Below are positions 45,468 to 54,085 of a DNA stretch of 64,000 nt, in pieces; the stretch's first letter is position 1, and each line of letters begins with the position of its first letter. The position numbers and the translations under genes are program-made. Below the pieces are notes generated by a model. It saw only the letters and a program-made list of their open reading frames with translations. It was not told the origin of the DNA and ran no database searches. Origin of the DNA: Deltaproteobacteria bacterium (GTDB taxonomy: Bacteria > Bdellovibrionota_B > Oligoflexia > Oligoflexales > Bog-1112); the NCBI GenBank assembly GCA_016186945.1, contig JACPKR010000025.1, positions 1-64,000 on the forward strand, written 5' to 3'.

Positions 45468-46020
45468 TTATAGTATCCTCATCGATTAAGTCACGATTTC
45501 GACCTGTCGCTTTCATATCTCTCAAGGCCAAGGTAACATTGGCACGCCATAACCCACAGTCATGGTCGTAAGTAAGCTGCTTTATAAGATCAGAGGGTTT
45601 TTGGTTGGTGTGAACAAACTCAATAATTCCAAAATCGTTGCAATTAATGATGTTGCTCCTGCCGGACGACATAATTGATATTCGGTTTATCGGGATTTGT
45701 GAAATAACCCCCGCATCGCTTAACACTGTTTCTAAACTGATATAATTAAGTTCATCGGCTCTGATCAAAGCTGCCGCATGAAATAGCAGCAGACCATCTG
45801 GTGGAAGAGCTTTTTCAAAAAGATATAGTCCTCGACATACACGAACAAGCAACCCGGAGTGTACAGCTCTGCTGAACAAGGTCTTAAAAGCTGAGTCAGA
45901 TAAATTAGGATAAAGAGGTCGTAAATCACGCAGCGTAAATAGATAATGTTTATCATTGGCGTTTTTAGAGAGCCATTGATCAAGCTGTTTTATCGGCTGC
46001 ATCTCGCTGTAACTCCACAT
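45454..46020 (-). CDS. abiEi: AbiEi-type antitoxin and autorepressor
   Basis: This 188-residue protein has an N-terminal winged-helix region (HYLFTLRDLRPLYPNLSDSAFKTLFSRAVHSGLLVRVCRGLYLF), the AbiEi antitoxin DNA-binding domain, followed by the C-terminal domain needed for antitoxicity. AbiEi proteins repress their own operon by binding inverted repeats in the promoter, and such an inverted repeat is seen at 46024-46040. The ATG at 46020 has no ribosome-binding site; a second ATG at 46002 (MQPIKQLDQ) has GGAG ten bases upstream and may be the real start. Confidence 0.85.
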   Translation of the reverse strand: MWSYSEMQPIKQLDQWLSKNANDKHYLFTLRDLRPLYPNLSDSAFKTLFSRAVHSGLLVRVCRGLYLFEKALPPDGLLLFHAAALIRADELNYISLETVLSDAGVISQIPINRISIMSSGRSNIINCNDFGIIEFVHTNQKPSDLIKQLTYDHDCGLWRANVTLALRDMKATGRNRDLIDEDTINELI

Positions 46021-46023
46021 TAA

Positions 46024-46040
46024 GTTACACTTAGTGTAAC
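46024..46040 (-). promoter_or_regulatory. Predicted AbiEi operator (inverted repeat)
   Basis: GTTACACT T AGTGTAAC is a perfect 8-bp inverted repeat around one base, directly before the abiEi gene and covering the predicted transcription start. Known AbiEi repressors bind inverted repeats in this position. Confidence 0.7.
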
Positions 46041-46044
46041 TTTT

Positions 46045-46073
46045 TGTATAGCATAAGTCAAAATCATTCTCAA
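46045..46073 (-). promoter_or_regulatory. Predicted promoter of the abiEi-abiEii operon
   Basis: On the minus strand, TTGAGA (46068-46073) and TATACA (46045-46050) are separated by 17 bases. Transcription would start near 46038, inside the palindromic operator. Confidence 0.55.
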
Positions 46074-46108
46074 GAGTAACCCGTAAGCTATTTGTGGCAA
46101 AGGGACAA

Positions 46109-46134
46109 AACCACCTCCTTGCCCCAACGGCTTG
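46109..46134 (+). repeat. R2 repeat fragment
   Basis: AAACCACCTCCTTGCCCCAA plus a few bases matches the right part of R2; the palindromic core is gone. It lies between abiEi and the lipoprotein gene. Confidence 0.55.
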
Positions 46135-46171
46135 CCACAGGCGGGTTACGCAATCATTCGGACGAGATATG

Positions 46172-48040
46172 CTACGGGGTGCAAAGCTGCATTTCGAATT
46201 CCGGGTAGTCAGCTTCTAGATACGCTGCACATGAGGGGGTTAAGCGCTGTTTTTTGGTGAAGTCAATATGCAAGGCTCTAAAAAAGTCGCTAGAATGGAC
46301 ATCGGTCTCGTCGATGTTGACCAAAGAACCGTCATCAATTTCGCCAGAGATGTCTAATAGTCCCCAACACCCGACATTTGCGGCATCGTTATGGCCTGCT
46401 TTAGCAGCAAACAAGTCCGCGAAATCTTCGCTTGAGTAAAATCCTTCAGAATAATGAGGTGTTTTTTCTGATCTTATTGCTTGGGGCCTTTCGGGGTGCA
46501 ATTGGGCCAGGCAGTTAATAGTCCTCTGAAGGATACCAAAATCCATGCTATTCCCCTTGCTAAGAATCGCTCTCTCCACTTGATGCCCTAATTCATGCTT
46601 GGCAATTTGGGGACCAAAACGAGAATTTGCTAGCCAGCTTAACTTTATTAGAGGCAAGATGGAAAAAGAAGCATCATACGGTTTAATTATCCCCTCGATT
46701 TTTTTGATGAGTTCATTGGAATCCTCATATACCTTCTCCAGTGGTTTCTCGGGATCGTACACGTCAAAATCAAACGCAGAAATGATTATTCCTACTCTCC
46801 GATAGACAGACGTATGTGGCAATTCGTCAAGGTAGTCATCAAAAGAAGAGTCGAGATCCTTCAGTAAGGCTTCTTCAGAGTCTGGAAATTCTATTTTTAC
46901 TGCTTCGACTTCTTTTTTAATCCCACCAGCGGTGTCTAGAAATGTCTCCAGATACTGGCGCGTATCCCTTTTCGCATCATCTACATATCTACTCTTGTCT
47001 AATTCATTTGCCTTAGCGTTCATATACAAAACAAGTTTCAAATAAATTCCAAACCTTTCTAACAACTTTTTTTCTGCTTCTGTGAACTCTTTTCCCAAGC
47101 TTTCTTTTGTCTGCGCAACTGCTTCTTTCAGCTTTTTTTCCTCTGCCATTATTCTTGCAGCTTCTGCAACTTCAAGCTTCCCTTCTGTCTTTTTGCTTAT
47201 ATAAAGCAACAAATCGAGACCTCGTGATGCCATAAAAAATTTTTCCATAATAAATTTCGTTATACCTTCCCCCGATCTAAATTTCTTAACGATCGGATCT
47301 CTTAAGATGAGTGCTGTGGCATCCTTTAGGCTTGGGGTGCGGGACACTTCCGCAAGACTTTCTTCAAAATGCTCCGTTTCATGTTTTATAGCTGCCCCTA
47401 GGTCTCCATATTTGAAAGTGAAGTAAACCTGAATATCACCGTTCGCCGCAGCAAATTGCACAATGTCTAAGAAAAATTTGGAATTCAAACTTTTGTAAAA
47501 AACAAGAGCAATATCGGAAAAAGGGTCATTTTTATTTCCAGCCGTCCTTTGGATCTCCTCTTCAAACTCCTGCTTCAGTTGCGGGAAACCGTCTTCGCTT
47601 AAAAGGAATGCATTATCTTTGTAAAAAGGTTTGAAATACTTTTCCATAGAAAGACTCGTGGCTAAGAGGATGGATGCGCCTGGTGGGATATCTCTCCTTA
47701 TATTCCGGTCGAAGTCATTAACAAATTTCGCAAGCTCAAGAAAATTTTCCCTTTCCCTCTCGAGAAGTTTTGCAAATTTATCCACTAGTGGTGCAATCGT
47801 CTTGTCAGGAATGACGATTGCACTTAACACCGTCATGCGTCCATAGAGATCTAGTAAGTTGTGCCCGTCCTCATTTGAGCATATAGAACGCACGCATTCC
47901 CTATAGAGATCTCTATATTCTTGGGATGGTCGGGAATCAGTATGCAGCATTTTAGGGATGATCGAATCTATGGGTGTGCCTTTCTTAGTTGAAGTACATG
48001 AAATTAGTGAAATGAAGGTGAACAAAAATGCTGTTTTCAC
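46172..48040 (-). CDS. Predicted zinc-metallopeptidase lipoprotein
   Basis: This 622-residue protein begins with a lipoprotein signal (MKTAFLFTFISLISC, Cys15 as lipidation site). It is largely helical and charged, with a zinc-protease motif HELGH at residues 482-486 and a downstream Glu in SEDFADLFAAKAG about 50 residues later. This is the spacing and context of a gluzincin third ligand. A second HExxH (HETEH, 220-224) lies in the middle and may be fortuitous. I do not recognise the family. It could act on envelope proteins or peptidoglycan-associated substrates. The 3' end contains the right copy of the 20-bp direct repeat that brackets the AbiE genes, and an R1 fragment lies just upstream of its start. 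Confidence 0.65.
   Translation of the reverse strand: MKTAFLFTFISLISCTSTKKGTPIDSIIPKMLHTDSRPSQEYRDLYRECVRSICSNEDGHNLLDLYGRMTVLSAIVIPDKTIAPLVDKFAKLLERERENFLELAKFVNDFDRNIRRDIPPGASILLATSLSMEKYFKPFYKDNAFLLSEDGFPQLKQEFEEEIQRTAGNKNDPFSDIALVFYKSLNSKFFLDIVQFAAANGDIQVYFTFKYGDLGAAIKHETEHFEESLAEVSRTPSLKDATALILRDPIVKKFRSGEGITKFIMEKFFMASRGLDLLLYISKKTEGKLEVAEAARIMAEEKKLKEAVAQTKESLGKEFTEAEKKLLERFGIYLKLVLYMNAKANELDKSRYVDDAKRDTRQYLETFLDTAGGIKKEVEAVKIEFPDSEEALLKDLDSSFDDYLDELPHTSVYRRVGIIISAFDFDVYDPEKPLEKVYEDSNELIKKIEGIIKPYDASFSILPLIKLSWLANSRFGPQIAKHELGHQVERAILSKGNSMDFGILQRTINCLAQLHPERPQAIRSEKTPHYSEGFYSSEDFADLFAAKAGHNDAANVGCWGLLDISGEIDDGSLVNIDETDVHSSDFFRALHIDFTKKQRLTPSCAAYLEADYPEFEMQLCTP
46217..46236 (+). repeat. 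20-bp direct repeat, right copy
   Basis: TAGATACGCTGCACATGAGG is identical to 44565-44584. It encodes part of the C-terminus of the lipoprotein (around TPSCAAYL). Confidence 0.85.
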
Positions 48041-48059
48041 GGTTTCTCCTCATGGGCCG

Positions 48060-48147
48060 CCCCTTTTCAAAAACTTCAGTATTTAAAGTTTTTTTGGGGG
48101 ATGAGTGGAGGGGAACTTTTTTCCAAAAAAGGTCCTCTCCACAAATT
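48060..48147 (-). repeat. R1 MITE-like repeat, copy 7 (truncated both ends)
   Basis: CCCCTTTTCAAAAACTTCAG through hairpin 2 and hairpin 1 to TCTCCACAAATT; both termini and hairpin 3 are missing. It lies 20 bases upstream of the lipoprotein start. Confidence 0.85.
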
Positions 48148-48186
48148 AAAGAAATCCTTCACTACGCACAGGATGACGATGTCTGC

Positions 48187-48552
48187 CTAGACGAGGCTCA
48201 TCTCTGTTTTCTTGTAGCTCAGCATACTACGCCTTGCCTCAAAGAGGTTCCTATACGACTCATAGCGAATACGTAGCTTTTCTGTCTCCGCCTTAGCGTC
48301 CGCCATCTGGTGCAGGAAGTTTATGTAGTCGGTGTCTGTCTCAGCTAGCCTCCTGATCTTCGCTTCCGTTCGATGACCGTCGTCATATTTTTCCATGGCA
48401 CGCGCTCGATAGGTCGGCTTGAGAAGTTCCAAGCGGTCCGACAGTTTCTTAGCCGCTGCATAGCCCAGCCCGACTTTGTTGGCCAGATGGACAATTTCCT
48501 CCAAGTTACCTGGGACGATAGGTTTTTTTCCTACTTCGTTGTTAATACTCAA
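48187..48552 (-). CDS. Small charged helical protein, unknown function
   Basis: This 121-residue soluble protein is rich in Lys, Arg, Glu and Ala and is probably all-helical, with a coiled-coil-like C-terminal half (MADAKAETEKLRIRYESYRN). It has no membrane segment or signal. The TTG start is supported by GGAGG nine bases upstream. The size and composition recall small phage-region proteins, but I cannot name a family. It is divergent from the 226-residue gene, with 33 bases between the annotated starts. Confidence 0.6.
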   Translation of the reverse strand: MSINNEVGKKPIVPGNLEEIVHLANKVGLGYAAAKKLSDRLELLKPTYRARAMEKYDDGHRTEAKIRRLAETDTDYINFLHQMADAKAETEKLRIRYESYRNLFEARRSMLSYKKTEMSLV

Positions 48553-48585
48553 TATTTTTGACCTCCAGAGGATGTTTCCAGTAAA

Positions 48586-49266
48586 ATGCCATTCTTACTT
48601 AATGTTTTCGCGCTTTCTTCCGAAATACTTTTAGAGGGAAGAACAACTCAGGAACCTTTTATGGCGCCTCTTCATCTAGCTACCCCGAGCGAGTTTTTTC
48701 GAGAACAAGTAGTTTCCGCGCTCAGCGAACATAATTTATCCGTTAGTCAGCATGTTGAATATTACATTGTCAATCTTTTATGCGGATTTATAAACCCGGA
48801 AAAGCTGACCGGGGATGAGCAGCTTAATATCCTGGACACCCCCCTGGCTCTTTTGCTCAAACGAGCCATCGAAGCCCCCGTCGAGGAGAGGGTCAAGATT
48901 TTGAAAATTCTTGGTGACTTCAGTTTGTATATTTCAGGATTTTTTCAGGACTATTTTAACCGGAAAACTTATAACGTCGATTACTTCATCACGATTGGGA
49001 CAAACGCCTACTCTCATGTTTCTGTCATCACACGCACACGCTTTCGAGATTACGACTTTGCGTCGCTATATGGAGACCTGGCGACTTACTTCCCCAATAT
49101 TGTGGAGGTCGTATCCCATATCAGCGATAAGCTTGAGACCCCCAAGCATCAGAACATACTTTCCATGTACGAACGTTGGGTCTCAAGCAAGTCGGAGCGC
49201 CTCTTCAATAAGCTGAAAGAGCACGGAATTATCCCTATAGAAAACAATCCTAAAACCAAGCAGTGA
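48586..49266 (+). CDS. Conserved-looking soluble protein, unknown function
   Basis: This protein of up to 226 residues has no signal peptide. It contains mostly helical sequence (SEFFREQVVSALSEHNLSVSQHVEYYIVNLLCGFI; FSLYISGFFQDYF). A second ATG at 48661 (MAPLHLATPSEFF) has AGGA eight bases upstream and would leave a more normal intergenic gap, so the true protein may be about 201 residues. It converges with the rhomboid gene without a gap. I do not recognise its function. Confidence 0.65.
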   Translation: MPFLLNVFALSSEILLEGRTTQEPFMAPLHLATPSEFFREQVVSALSEHNLSVSQHVEYYIVNLLCGFINPEKLTGDEQLNILDTPLALLLKRAIEAPVEERVKILKILGDFSLYISGFFQDYFNRKTYNVDYFITIGTNAYSHVSVITRTRFRDYDFASLYGDLATYFPNIVEVVSHISDKLETPKHQNILSMYERWVSSKSERLFNKLKEHGIIPIENNPKTKQ

Positions 49267-50322
49267 TCAAATTTTCTTCACCCTTTCTTCCATCCTCTTG
49301 ATCAGCAAATCGAGGATGGCAGCTTCTTCATGCCTCGTCTCGTTGAGAAGCTTCTCACGAAAAGCTTGGAACTGTCCCAGCATGAAGGAATGGTGCGAGG
49401 CGTAGAGAAAGTCTGAGAAAGCACGCTTGATCTCTCCCAGTCTGAAAAGCACCTTGCCCCGTTCAAACCGTAGCTGCGGGTCTGAAGTATCAAGAGCAAT
49501 CGCTTGCGTATAGAAATAGTAAGCGCGATAGTCGTTTTCGCTCGCTGCCGCTTCTGCCCTCAAATGCTCGAAAATAAAAGGCGTACGCAACACAAGGTAA
49601 GATCCCAGCCCCACAATCGCCATAAAAGAAGCTATTAAGGCAGCACCAAAAAATACCTTGCGCTGAAAAAAGCGGTTTTTGCGAAGGTAAAACATGGAAA
49701 GCCCGAGTCCCAAACCTGCGCCAAGACCGCCCAGATGAGCCGCGTTGTCGATACCAATTCCGGAATTACCGGAAAGCGAGACAACAAAGTTGAACACAAC
49801 CGCTATGACAATATTGAGCAAGGCCATGGAGGTAAAAGGTCCCACACGAAAACGCTGTCCGAATTCCTCGCGGGCGATCACCTGCTCGATTAGCATCCCC
49901 ACGCCGATCAGGCCAAAAATGGCACCCGACGCTCCCGCTCCTAGGGAAACATTGCCCAGGGAACTCATCACGTTTCCCATAACACCACTTCCCAAAAAGA
50001 TGAGAAGGAACCACCCCGTGCCCAGTAAAGGTTCCAGGTAAGCTCCTATAATTTTCAACGCGATACTGTTCAAGAGAAAATGGATGATCCCGAAATGCAG
50101 AAAAATGGGAGTAAGAAGTCGCCACCACTCCCCCTGCGCAATGCTAACAGGATCTTTCGCACCCCACAAAATGAGGATTTCCCCTTCGGGAGCGAAAAGG
50201 TCCCCACTCATCACCGTGATCAGTGCAAAGAGAATGAAATTGCAGACGAGGATGCGCCCCGTCCATGTTCCCAGATAGAATTGAAGCCGGTCGATGAAAT
50301 TTTGCCTGCTAAACTTGGCCAA
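49267..50322 (-). CDS. Rhomboid family intramembrane serine protease
   Basis: This 351-residue protein has six to seven membrane helices in the first 240 residues. The catalytic dyad is visible: Ser near residue 131 in GASGAIFGLIG and His196 in NAAHLGGLGAGLGLG. The first helices carry the WWRLLTPIFLHFGIIHFLLN block with conserved His/Asn. The cytoplasmic tail (about 255-351) looks like TPR-type helices (YRAYYFYTQAIALDTSDPQLRFERGKVLFRLGE), possibly for substrate or partner binding. The start is TTG with AGGGG upstream. It lies 9 bases after the upstream secreted-protein gene. Confidence 0.9.
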   Translation of the reverse strand: MAKFSRQNFIDRLQFYLGTWTGRILVCNFILFALITVMSGDLFAPEGEILILWGAKDPVSIAQGEWWRLLTPIFLHFGIIHFLLNSIALKIIGAYLEPLLGTGWFLLIFLGSGVMGNVMSSLGNVSLGAGASGAIFGLIGVGMLIEQVIAREEFGQRFRVGPFTSMALLNIVIAVVFNFVVSLSGNSGIGIDNAAHLGGLGAGLGLGLSMFYLRKNRFFQRKVFFGAALIASFMAIVGLGSYLVLRTPFIFEHLRAEAAASENDYRAYYFYTQAIALDTSDPQLRFERGKVLFRLGEIKRAFSDFLYASHHSFMLGQFQAFREKLLNETRHEEAAILDLLIKRMEERVKKI

Positions 50323-50331
50323 ACAAGCCCC

Positions 50332-50763
50332 TTAATAGACCTTGGGGTCATCTTGTTCGTTGTGCATGTGAAGAAAGGAAATACCTTCAAGGTTTAAATC
50401 CTTTCCTTTTCGCGAAAGCAACCAAACTTTGGTCTTGCTCTGGCCGCGGGGCAAAATAAGGAAAACTTGCAGAGCCTCCACCTTCTTGTCATCTATGTCT
50501 AAAACCTTCGCGGAAAGAAATACTTGGTCCCCCTGCTTCAACAGACCTTCTGACAGTTCCTGAACCTCCAAGAGAACGATAGGACTACTGCCTTCTCTGG
50601 GAAATTTTCCAAATTCCACCTTATAAATCTCGTTCTGTCGCTGGATCGATTGGACTTCGTAAGCTCCCTCGACATTACGAACTTTTGCCTGCTGTTCCAA
50701 GTCGGACGCCGGAAGAGATACCGTGCAAAAAAGAAAAGAGAGGACTGCTAACGTCTTTCTCAT
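50332..50763 (-). CDS. Small secreted/periplasmic protein, unknown
   Basis: This 143-residue protein has a signal peptide (MRKTLAVLSFLFCTVSLPAS) and a predicted beta-rich domain (VLLEVQELSEGLLKQGDQVFLSAKVLDIDDKKVEALQVFLILP), possibly an OB-like fold. AGGAGG precedes the ATG. It is co-oriented and nearly contiguous with the rhomboid gene, so a shared envelope role is possible. An R1 copy lies 15 bases upstream of the ATG. Confidence 0.65.
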   Translation of the reverse strand: MRKTLAVLSFLFCTVSLPASDLEQQAKVRNVEGAYEVQSIQRQNEIYKVEFGKFPREGSSPIVLLEVQELSEGLLKQGDQVFLSAKVLDIDDKKVEALQVFLILPRGQSKTKVWLLSRKGKDLNLEGISFLHMHNEQDDPKVY

Positions 50764-50777
50764 GTGATTCCTCCTAA

Positions 50778-50942
50778 TTTAATTCAAGATAATCAATTTT
50801 GGGAAAAACTTTTTGAAAAAAGTTCTTTCCCCAAGCCCCTTTTCAAAACTTCAATATCTAAAGTTTTTTGGGGGGAGGTGTGGAGGGGAACTTTTTTTCA
50901 AAAAAGGTCCTCTCCACAAATTCTTTTTCTCAAATACTATAG
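50778..50942 (-). repeat. R1 MITE-like repeat, copy 8 (nearly full length)
   Basis: It runs from TAATTCAAGATAATC through hairpins 3, 2 and 1 to CTCAAATACTATAG, in reverse orientation. The left end here is diverged (AATT for GTATT). It starts two bases after the hutH stop codon. Confidence 0.92.
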
Positions 50943-50944
50943 CG

Positions 50945-52453
50945 TCAGCAAGATTCAAAATCCCCACGCAAAATTTTGTCCGCTAACTGTTCGATCTCAC
51001 TGCCAAGGGAGCGGTCGTTTTCAAGAAAGGGAGAGATTCCTCTGATTGTATCATGGAGCCTCTTTAATTTTGCTGACAAACTCCGGGGCTGACGCAAGTC
51101 AATGGCCTGACTGGCAGCCAAGAATTCAATCGCAAGTATCTTGGCAAGATTTTTACAGACGGTTCTCAATTTCTGAGCTGCGAACGGCCCCATGCTGACG
51201 TGATCTTCTTTTTCCGCAGAGGTTGGGATACTATCCACACTTGCCGGGTGTGAGAGCGTCTTATTTTCTGACACAAGAGACGCTGCCACCACCTGCGGGA
51301 TCATAAAACCAGACTGCAGGCCCTCATTCTTCACTAGAAAAGCTGGAAGTCCACTCATACCTGGGTTGCTAAGCTTCTCTATCCGTCGCTCAGAGATATT
51401 ACCCAGCTCGGCAATGGCGATGGTCAGGAAATCAAAAGCACAAGCCAAGGGTTCACCGTGGAAGTTTCCCCCGCTGATGACTTCATCTTCAAAGACAAGG
51501 GGATTGTCCGTTACACCGTTCAATTCCGTATCGACTACACCTTTAGTAAAGGCCCAGGTGTCCCTCGCCACCCCGTGGACCTGCGGAGCGCAACGGAAAC
51601 TGTAGGGGTCCTGTACCCTGCTGTAATCTTGATGCCGATAATAGAGTTCATCCGAAGCCTCGAAAAGAGAACGAATGTGGGCTGCCACCTCGATCTGCCC
51701 TTTGTGAGGACGCGCCGCATGAATCCTCGCATCAAATGCCGCTAAGGTTCCCCCAAACCCCGCTAGACTCATTGCTAAAGCTAGATCTGCAACATGAATG
51801 AGCTGAAACGCTTCTTCCACGGCAAAACACCCCTCCACTGCCATATACTGGGTGCCATTGATAAGAGAAAGGCCCTCTTTCGCTTGCGGTTTGTATGGGG
51901 TTACACCTAGACGTTTTAGTAAATCTGCTGTGGCCAGCTCCCTGCCGTCATACACAGACTTACCTTCCCCAATCAAAGCAAGTGCCAAATGGGCGAGGGG
52001 AGCGAGATCACCAGACGCCCCGACACTCCCCTGCCTAGGAACACGAGGAAGGATGCCTTTCCGAAGGAAGCTCACCAAATGTTCCACACAGGCGCTACTC
52101 ACTCCGCTAAGTCCCGACAGCAAATTGTGCGCCTTGAGGATCAACATACCGCGGACGACATCGTCGTCTACGTTTCCCCCAACACCACTGGCATGCGACC
52201 GGATGAGATTGACTTGCAACTCGCAGGCTTTTTCTCGGGGAATTTTCACTTTCGAGAGGAAACCGAACCCTGTATTGACGCCATAAATGGTCTTTCCTCC
52301 ATTAAGAGCATTTTCGATGAAGGTGCGACGCTCGATTACGCGCTTCAGACTTTCCCGATCGACTTGCACCGGAGGATTCGCCTGTCGGGAAAGGCTAACA
52401 AGGGTGCGTGCGTCCAGATGATCCTTGCCTAAGTTAAACTGCCCCGTCTTCAC
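50945..52453 (-). CDS. hutH: Histidine ammonia-lyase
   Basis: This 502-residue enzyme removes ammonia from histidine to form urocanate. The Ala-Ser-Gly triad that cyclises to the MIO cofactor is at residues 146-148 (GSVGASGDLAPLAH), and YGVNTGFGFLSKVKI near residue 57 is also typical. The start is GTG overlapping the rpe stop (GTGA). No hutU, hutI or hutG lies nearby, so the rest of the pathway must be elsewhere. An R1 element follows at once and may end the transcript. Confidence 0.95.
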   Translation of the reverse strand: MKTGQFNLGKDHLDARTLVSLSRQANPPVQVDRESLKRVIERRTFIENALNGGKTIYGVNTGFGFLSKVKIPREKACELQVNLIRSHASGVGGNVDDDVVRGMLILKAHNLLSGLSGVSSACVEHLVSFLRKGILPRVPRQGSVGASGDLAPLAHLALALIGEGKSVYDGRELATADLLKRLGVTPYKPQAKEGLSLINGTQYMAVEGCFAVEEAFQLIHVADLALAMSLAGFGGTLAAFDARIHAARPHKGQIEVAAHIRSLFEASDELYYRHQDYSRVQDPYSFRCAPQVHGVARDTWAFTKGVVDTELNGVTDNPLVFEDEVISGGNFHGEPLACAFDFLTIAIAELGNISERRIEKLSNPGMSGLPAFLVKNEGLQSGFMIPQVVAASLVSENKTLSHPASVDSIPTSAEKEDHVSMGPFAAQKLRTVCKNLAKILAIEFLAASQAIDLRQPRSLSAKLKRLHDTIRGISPFLENDRSLGSEIEQLADKILRGDFESC

Positions 52454-53124
52454 TCGGACTCCTCAACTGCTGCCAACCTCAATTCATCAACTATTTTCCG
52501 TTTGTCCCTTGCTTTGAAAAAGAAAGATCCCGACACAAAACTGTTAGCCCCTCTCCCTGTCAATTTGCCAATATTCTTTACGGACACGCCTCCATCAACG
52601 GCAACGAAAAGGTGATCCAATTCCTTACCGTGACTCCATGCCTTGAACTCTTCCAGCTTCTCGAAAACTACAGGCATAAATTCCTGACCTGAATAGCCAG
52701 GGTTCACAGACATGAACAAGAGCAAGTCGACAGACTCACAGTAGGGAGCTATCGTCTGAAAATGTGTAGCTGGATTGAGGGCCAGCCCGGCCCGACGTCC
52801 TTTTTCTCTGATAAGTTTGATAATGTTTCGAGGGTCCTTCGCAGCTTCGACGTGGAAGGTCAGGTAATCCGCTCCCGCTTCAAGATAAGCAGCAGCCCTC
52901 TCGTCGGGATTAGAAATCATGATGTGAACATCCAATGGCAGGGAGGTCCTTCCCTTAAGAGCTTTAATGAAAGGAAGGCCGAAACTAAGATTGGGGACAA
53001 AGTGCCCGTCCATCACATCGACGTGAATCCAGTCTGCTCCAGAGTTTTCGATCATATCGACGGCAGAACCAAAGTCTAAGGGATCGGCCGAAAGGATGGA
53101 AGGTGCAATGGTGATCTTGTTCAC
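52450..53124 (-). CDS. rpe: Ribulose-phosphate 3-epimerase
   Basis: This 224-residue TIM-barrel enzyme interconverts ribulose-5-P and xylulose-5-P. Family motifs are IAPSILSAD, HVDVMDGHFVPNLSFG (metal-binding His/Asp), HIMISNP, MSVNPGYSGQEF and VDGGV. The start is GTG overlapping the def stop. It is the middle gene of def-rpe-hutH, and the overlaps suggest translational coupling. Confidence 0.96.
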   Translation of the reverse strand: MNKITIAPSILSADPLDFGSAVDMIENSGADWIHVDVMDGHFVPNLSFGLPFIKALKGRTSLPLDVHIMISNPDERAAAYLEAGADYLTFHVEAAKDPRNIIKLIREKGRRAGLALNPATHFQTIAPYCESVDLLLFMSVNPGYSGQEFMPVVFEKLEEFKAWSHGKELDHLFVAVDGGVSVKNIGKLTGRGANSFVSGSFFFKARDKRKIVDELRLAAVEESE

Positions 53125-53675
53125 GATTTCCCCTCTTTCTCGGCCAAAATCTTTTTCTTTATGGCACCGGCCTTAAGGCGGCTCATCCTCTTAATAAAGA
53201 CAATTCCGTTGATATGGTCAATTTCGTGCTGGAGACAAATCGCAAACAGCCCATCAGCTTCAACATGAAATTCCTTCCCGAATTCGTCGTAAGCCATTAC
53301 GCTTAGCTCCGAAGAGCGCTCAACGAAATCGAAAACTTCTGGAAAGCTTAGACAGCCTTCCATGAAACTCACTCGCCCTTTTTTCTTCGTTATGACGGGA
53401 TTAATGAATGTGAATCGCTTGTTGTGCCACCACTGCTCTTCCACCTTTTCGTCTTCCTCTTCCTCATAACGATTAACTCCGAAAGGAATGTAAACAGTGA
53501 ACATGCGTTTGAGGATATTGACTTGGTTGGCGGCAAGGCCAATACCACCCTCCTTGTCCATAGTGGCATGCATCAATCGCGCCAGGTCTTGGATCTCCAC
53601 GTTGAAGTCGACAACGTCCTCTGCTGGTGTTTCCAATACCTTGGCAGGCCAAGTGACTATATCAAGTGTTTTCAA
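53121..53675 (-). CDS. def: Peptide deformylase
   Basis: This 184-residue metalloenzyme removes the formyl group from nascent proteins. All three motifs are present: GIGLAANQV, EGCLSFPE (metal-binding Cys) and QHEIDH (metal-binding His residues and catalytic Glu). An acidic insert (EEEEDEKVEEQWW) between motifs 1 and 2 is longer than in most homologues. The start is TTG with AGGAG nine bases upstream. Confidence 0.95.
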   Translation of the reverse strand: MKTLDIVTWPAKVLETPAEDVVDFNVEIQDLARLMHATMDKEGGIGLAANQVNILKRMFTVYIPFGVNRYEEEEDEKVEEQWWHNKRFTFINPVITKKKGRVSFMEGCLSFPEVFDFVERSSELSVMAYDEFGKEFHVEADGLFAICLQHEIDHINGIVFIKRMSRLKAGAIKKKILAEKEGKS

Positions 53676-53777
53676 AACGCAATTCTCCTGAGGCTTGCTC
53701 TTTCGCTAAAACCCTTCCTTAGTACCATGAATGTGCCATATTTTGCAGCCGCAAAATGGGAGGGGAGGACAAGCTTC

Positions 53778-54020
53778 CTATTGGACGGATTGATCGTCGT
53801 CCGAATTGAGACCTTGGATGGCAATTTTGGCCCTGCCACTTATTTTGTCGGTGAAATCAACGGCATACTCTTCGATCAAGTCCACAACGCGATTGTCGAC
53901 CAAGACACTCCTTGCATGTTCATAGAGAGGCAAGCCATTGAAAGGAAGGGATAAAACGTAAACCCAGGTTATCATTTGGATAATTGTCCTAAACACCCAT
54001 TTGACAAGTTCTTTTAGCAT
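53778..54020 (-). CDS. Small protein with N-terminal membrane helix, unknown
   Basis: This 80-residue protein has one probable helix at residues 8-26 (WVFRTIIQMITWVYVLSLPF) followed by a short acidic cytoplasmic or periplasmic tail. AGGTG lies about seven bases before the ATG, supporting expression. There is no recognisable domain. It sits between lon and def on the same strand. Confidence 0.5.
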   Translation of the reverse strand: MLKELVKWVFRTIIQMITWVYVLSLPFNGLPLYEHARSVLVDNRVVDLIEEYAVDFTDKISGRAKIAIQGLNSDDDQSVQ

Positions 54021-54085
54021 TGCTGTATCACCTTGATAGTCTTAAGAAAAGTTTAACATGGGTGGAAGGCTAGGGCAAGATTTCG

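Noticed and set aside
53424..53954. 176-residue plus-strand frame opposite def
   Set aside because: It is antisense to the conserved peptide deformylase gene and the small membrane-helix gene, with no recognisable domain.
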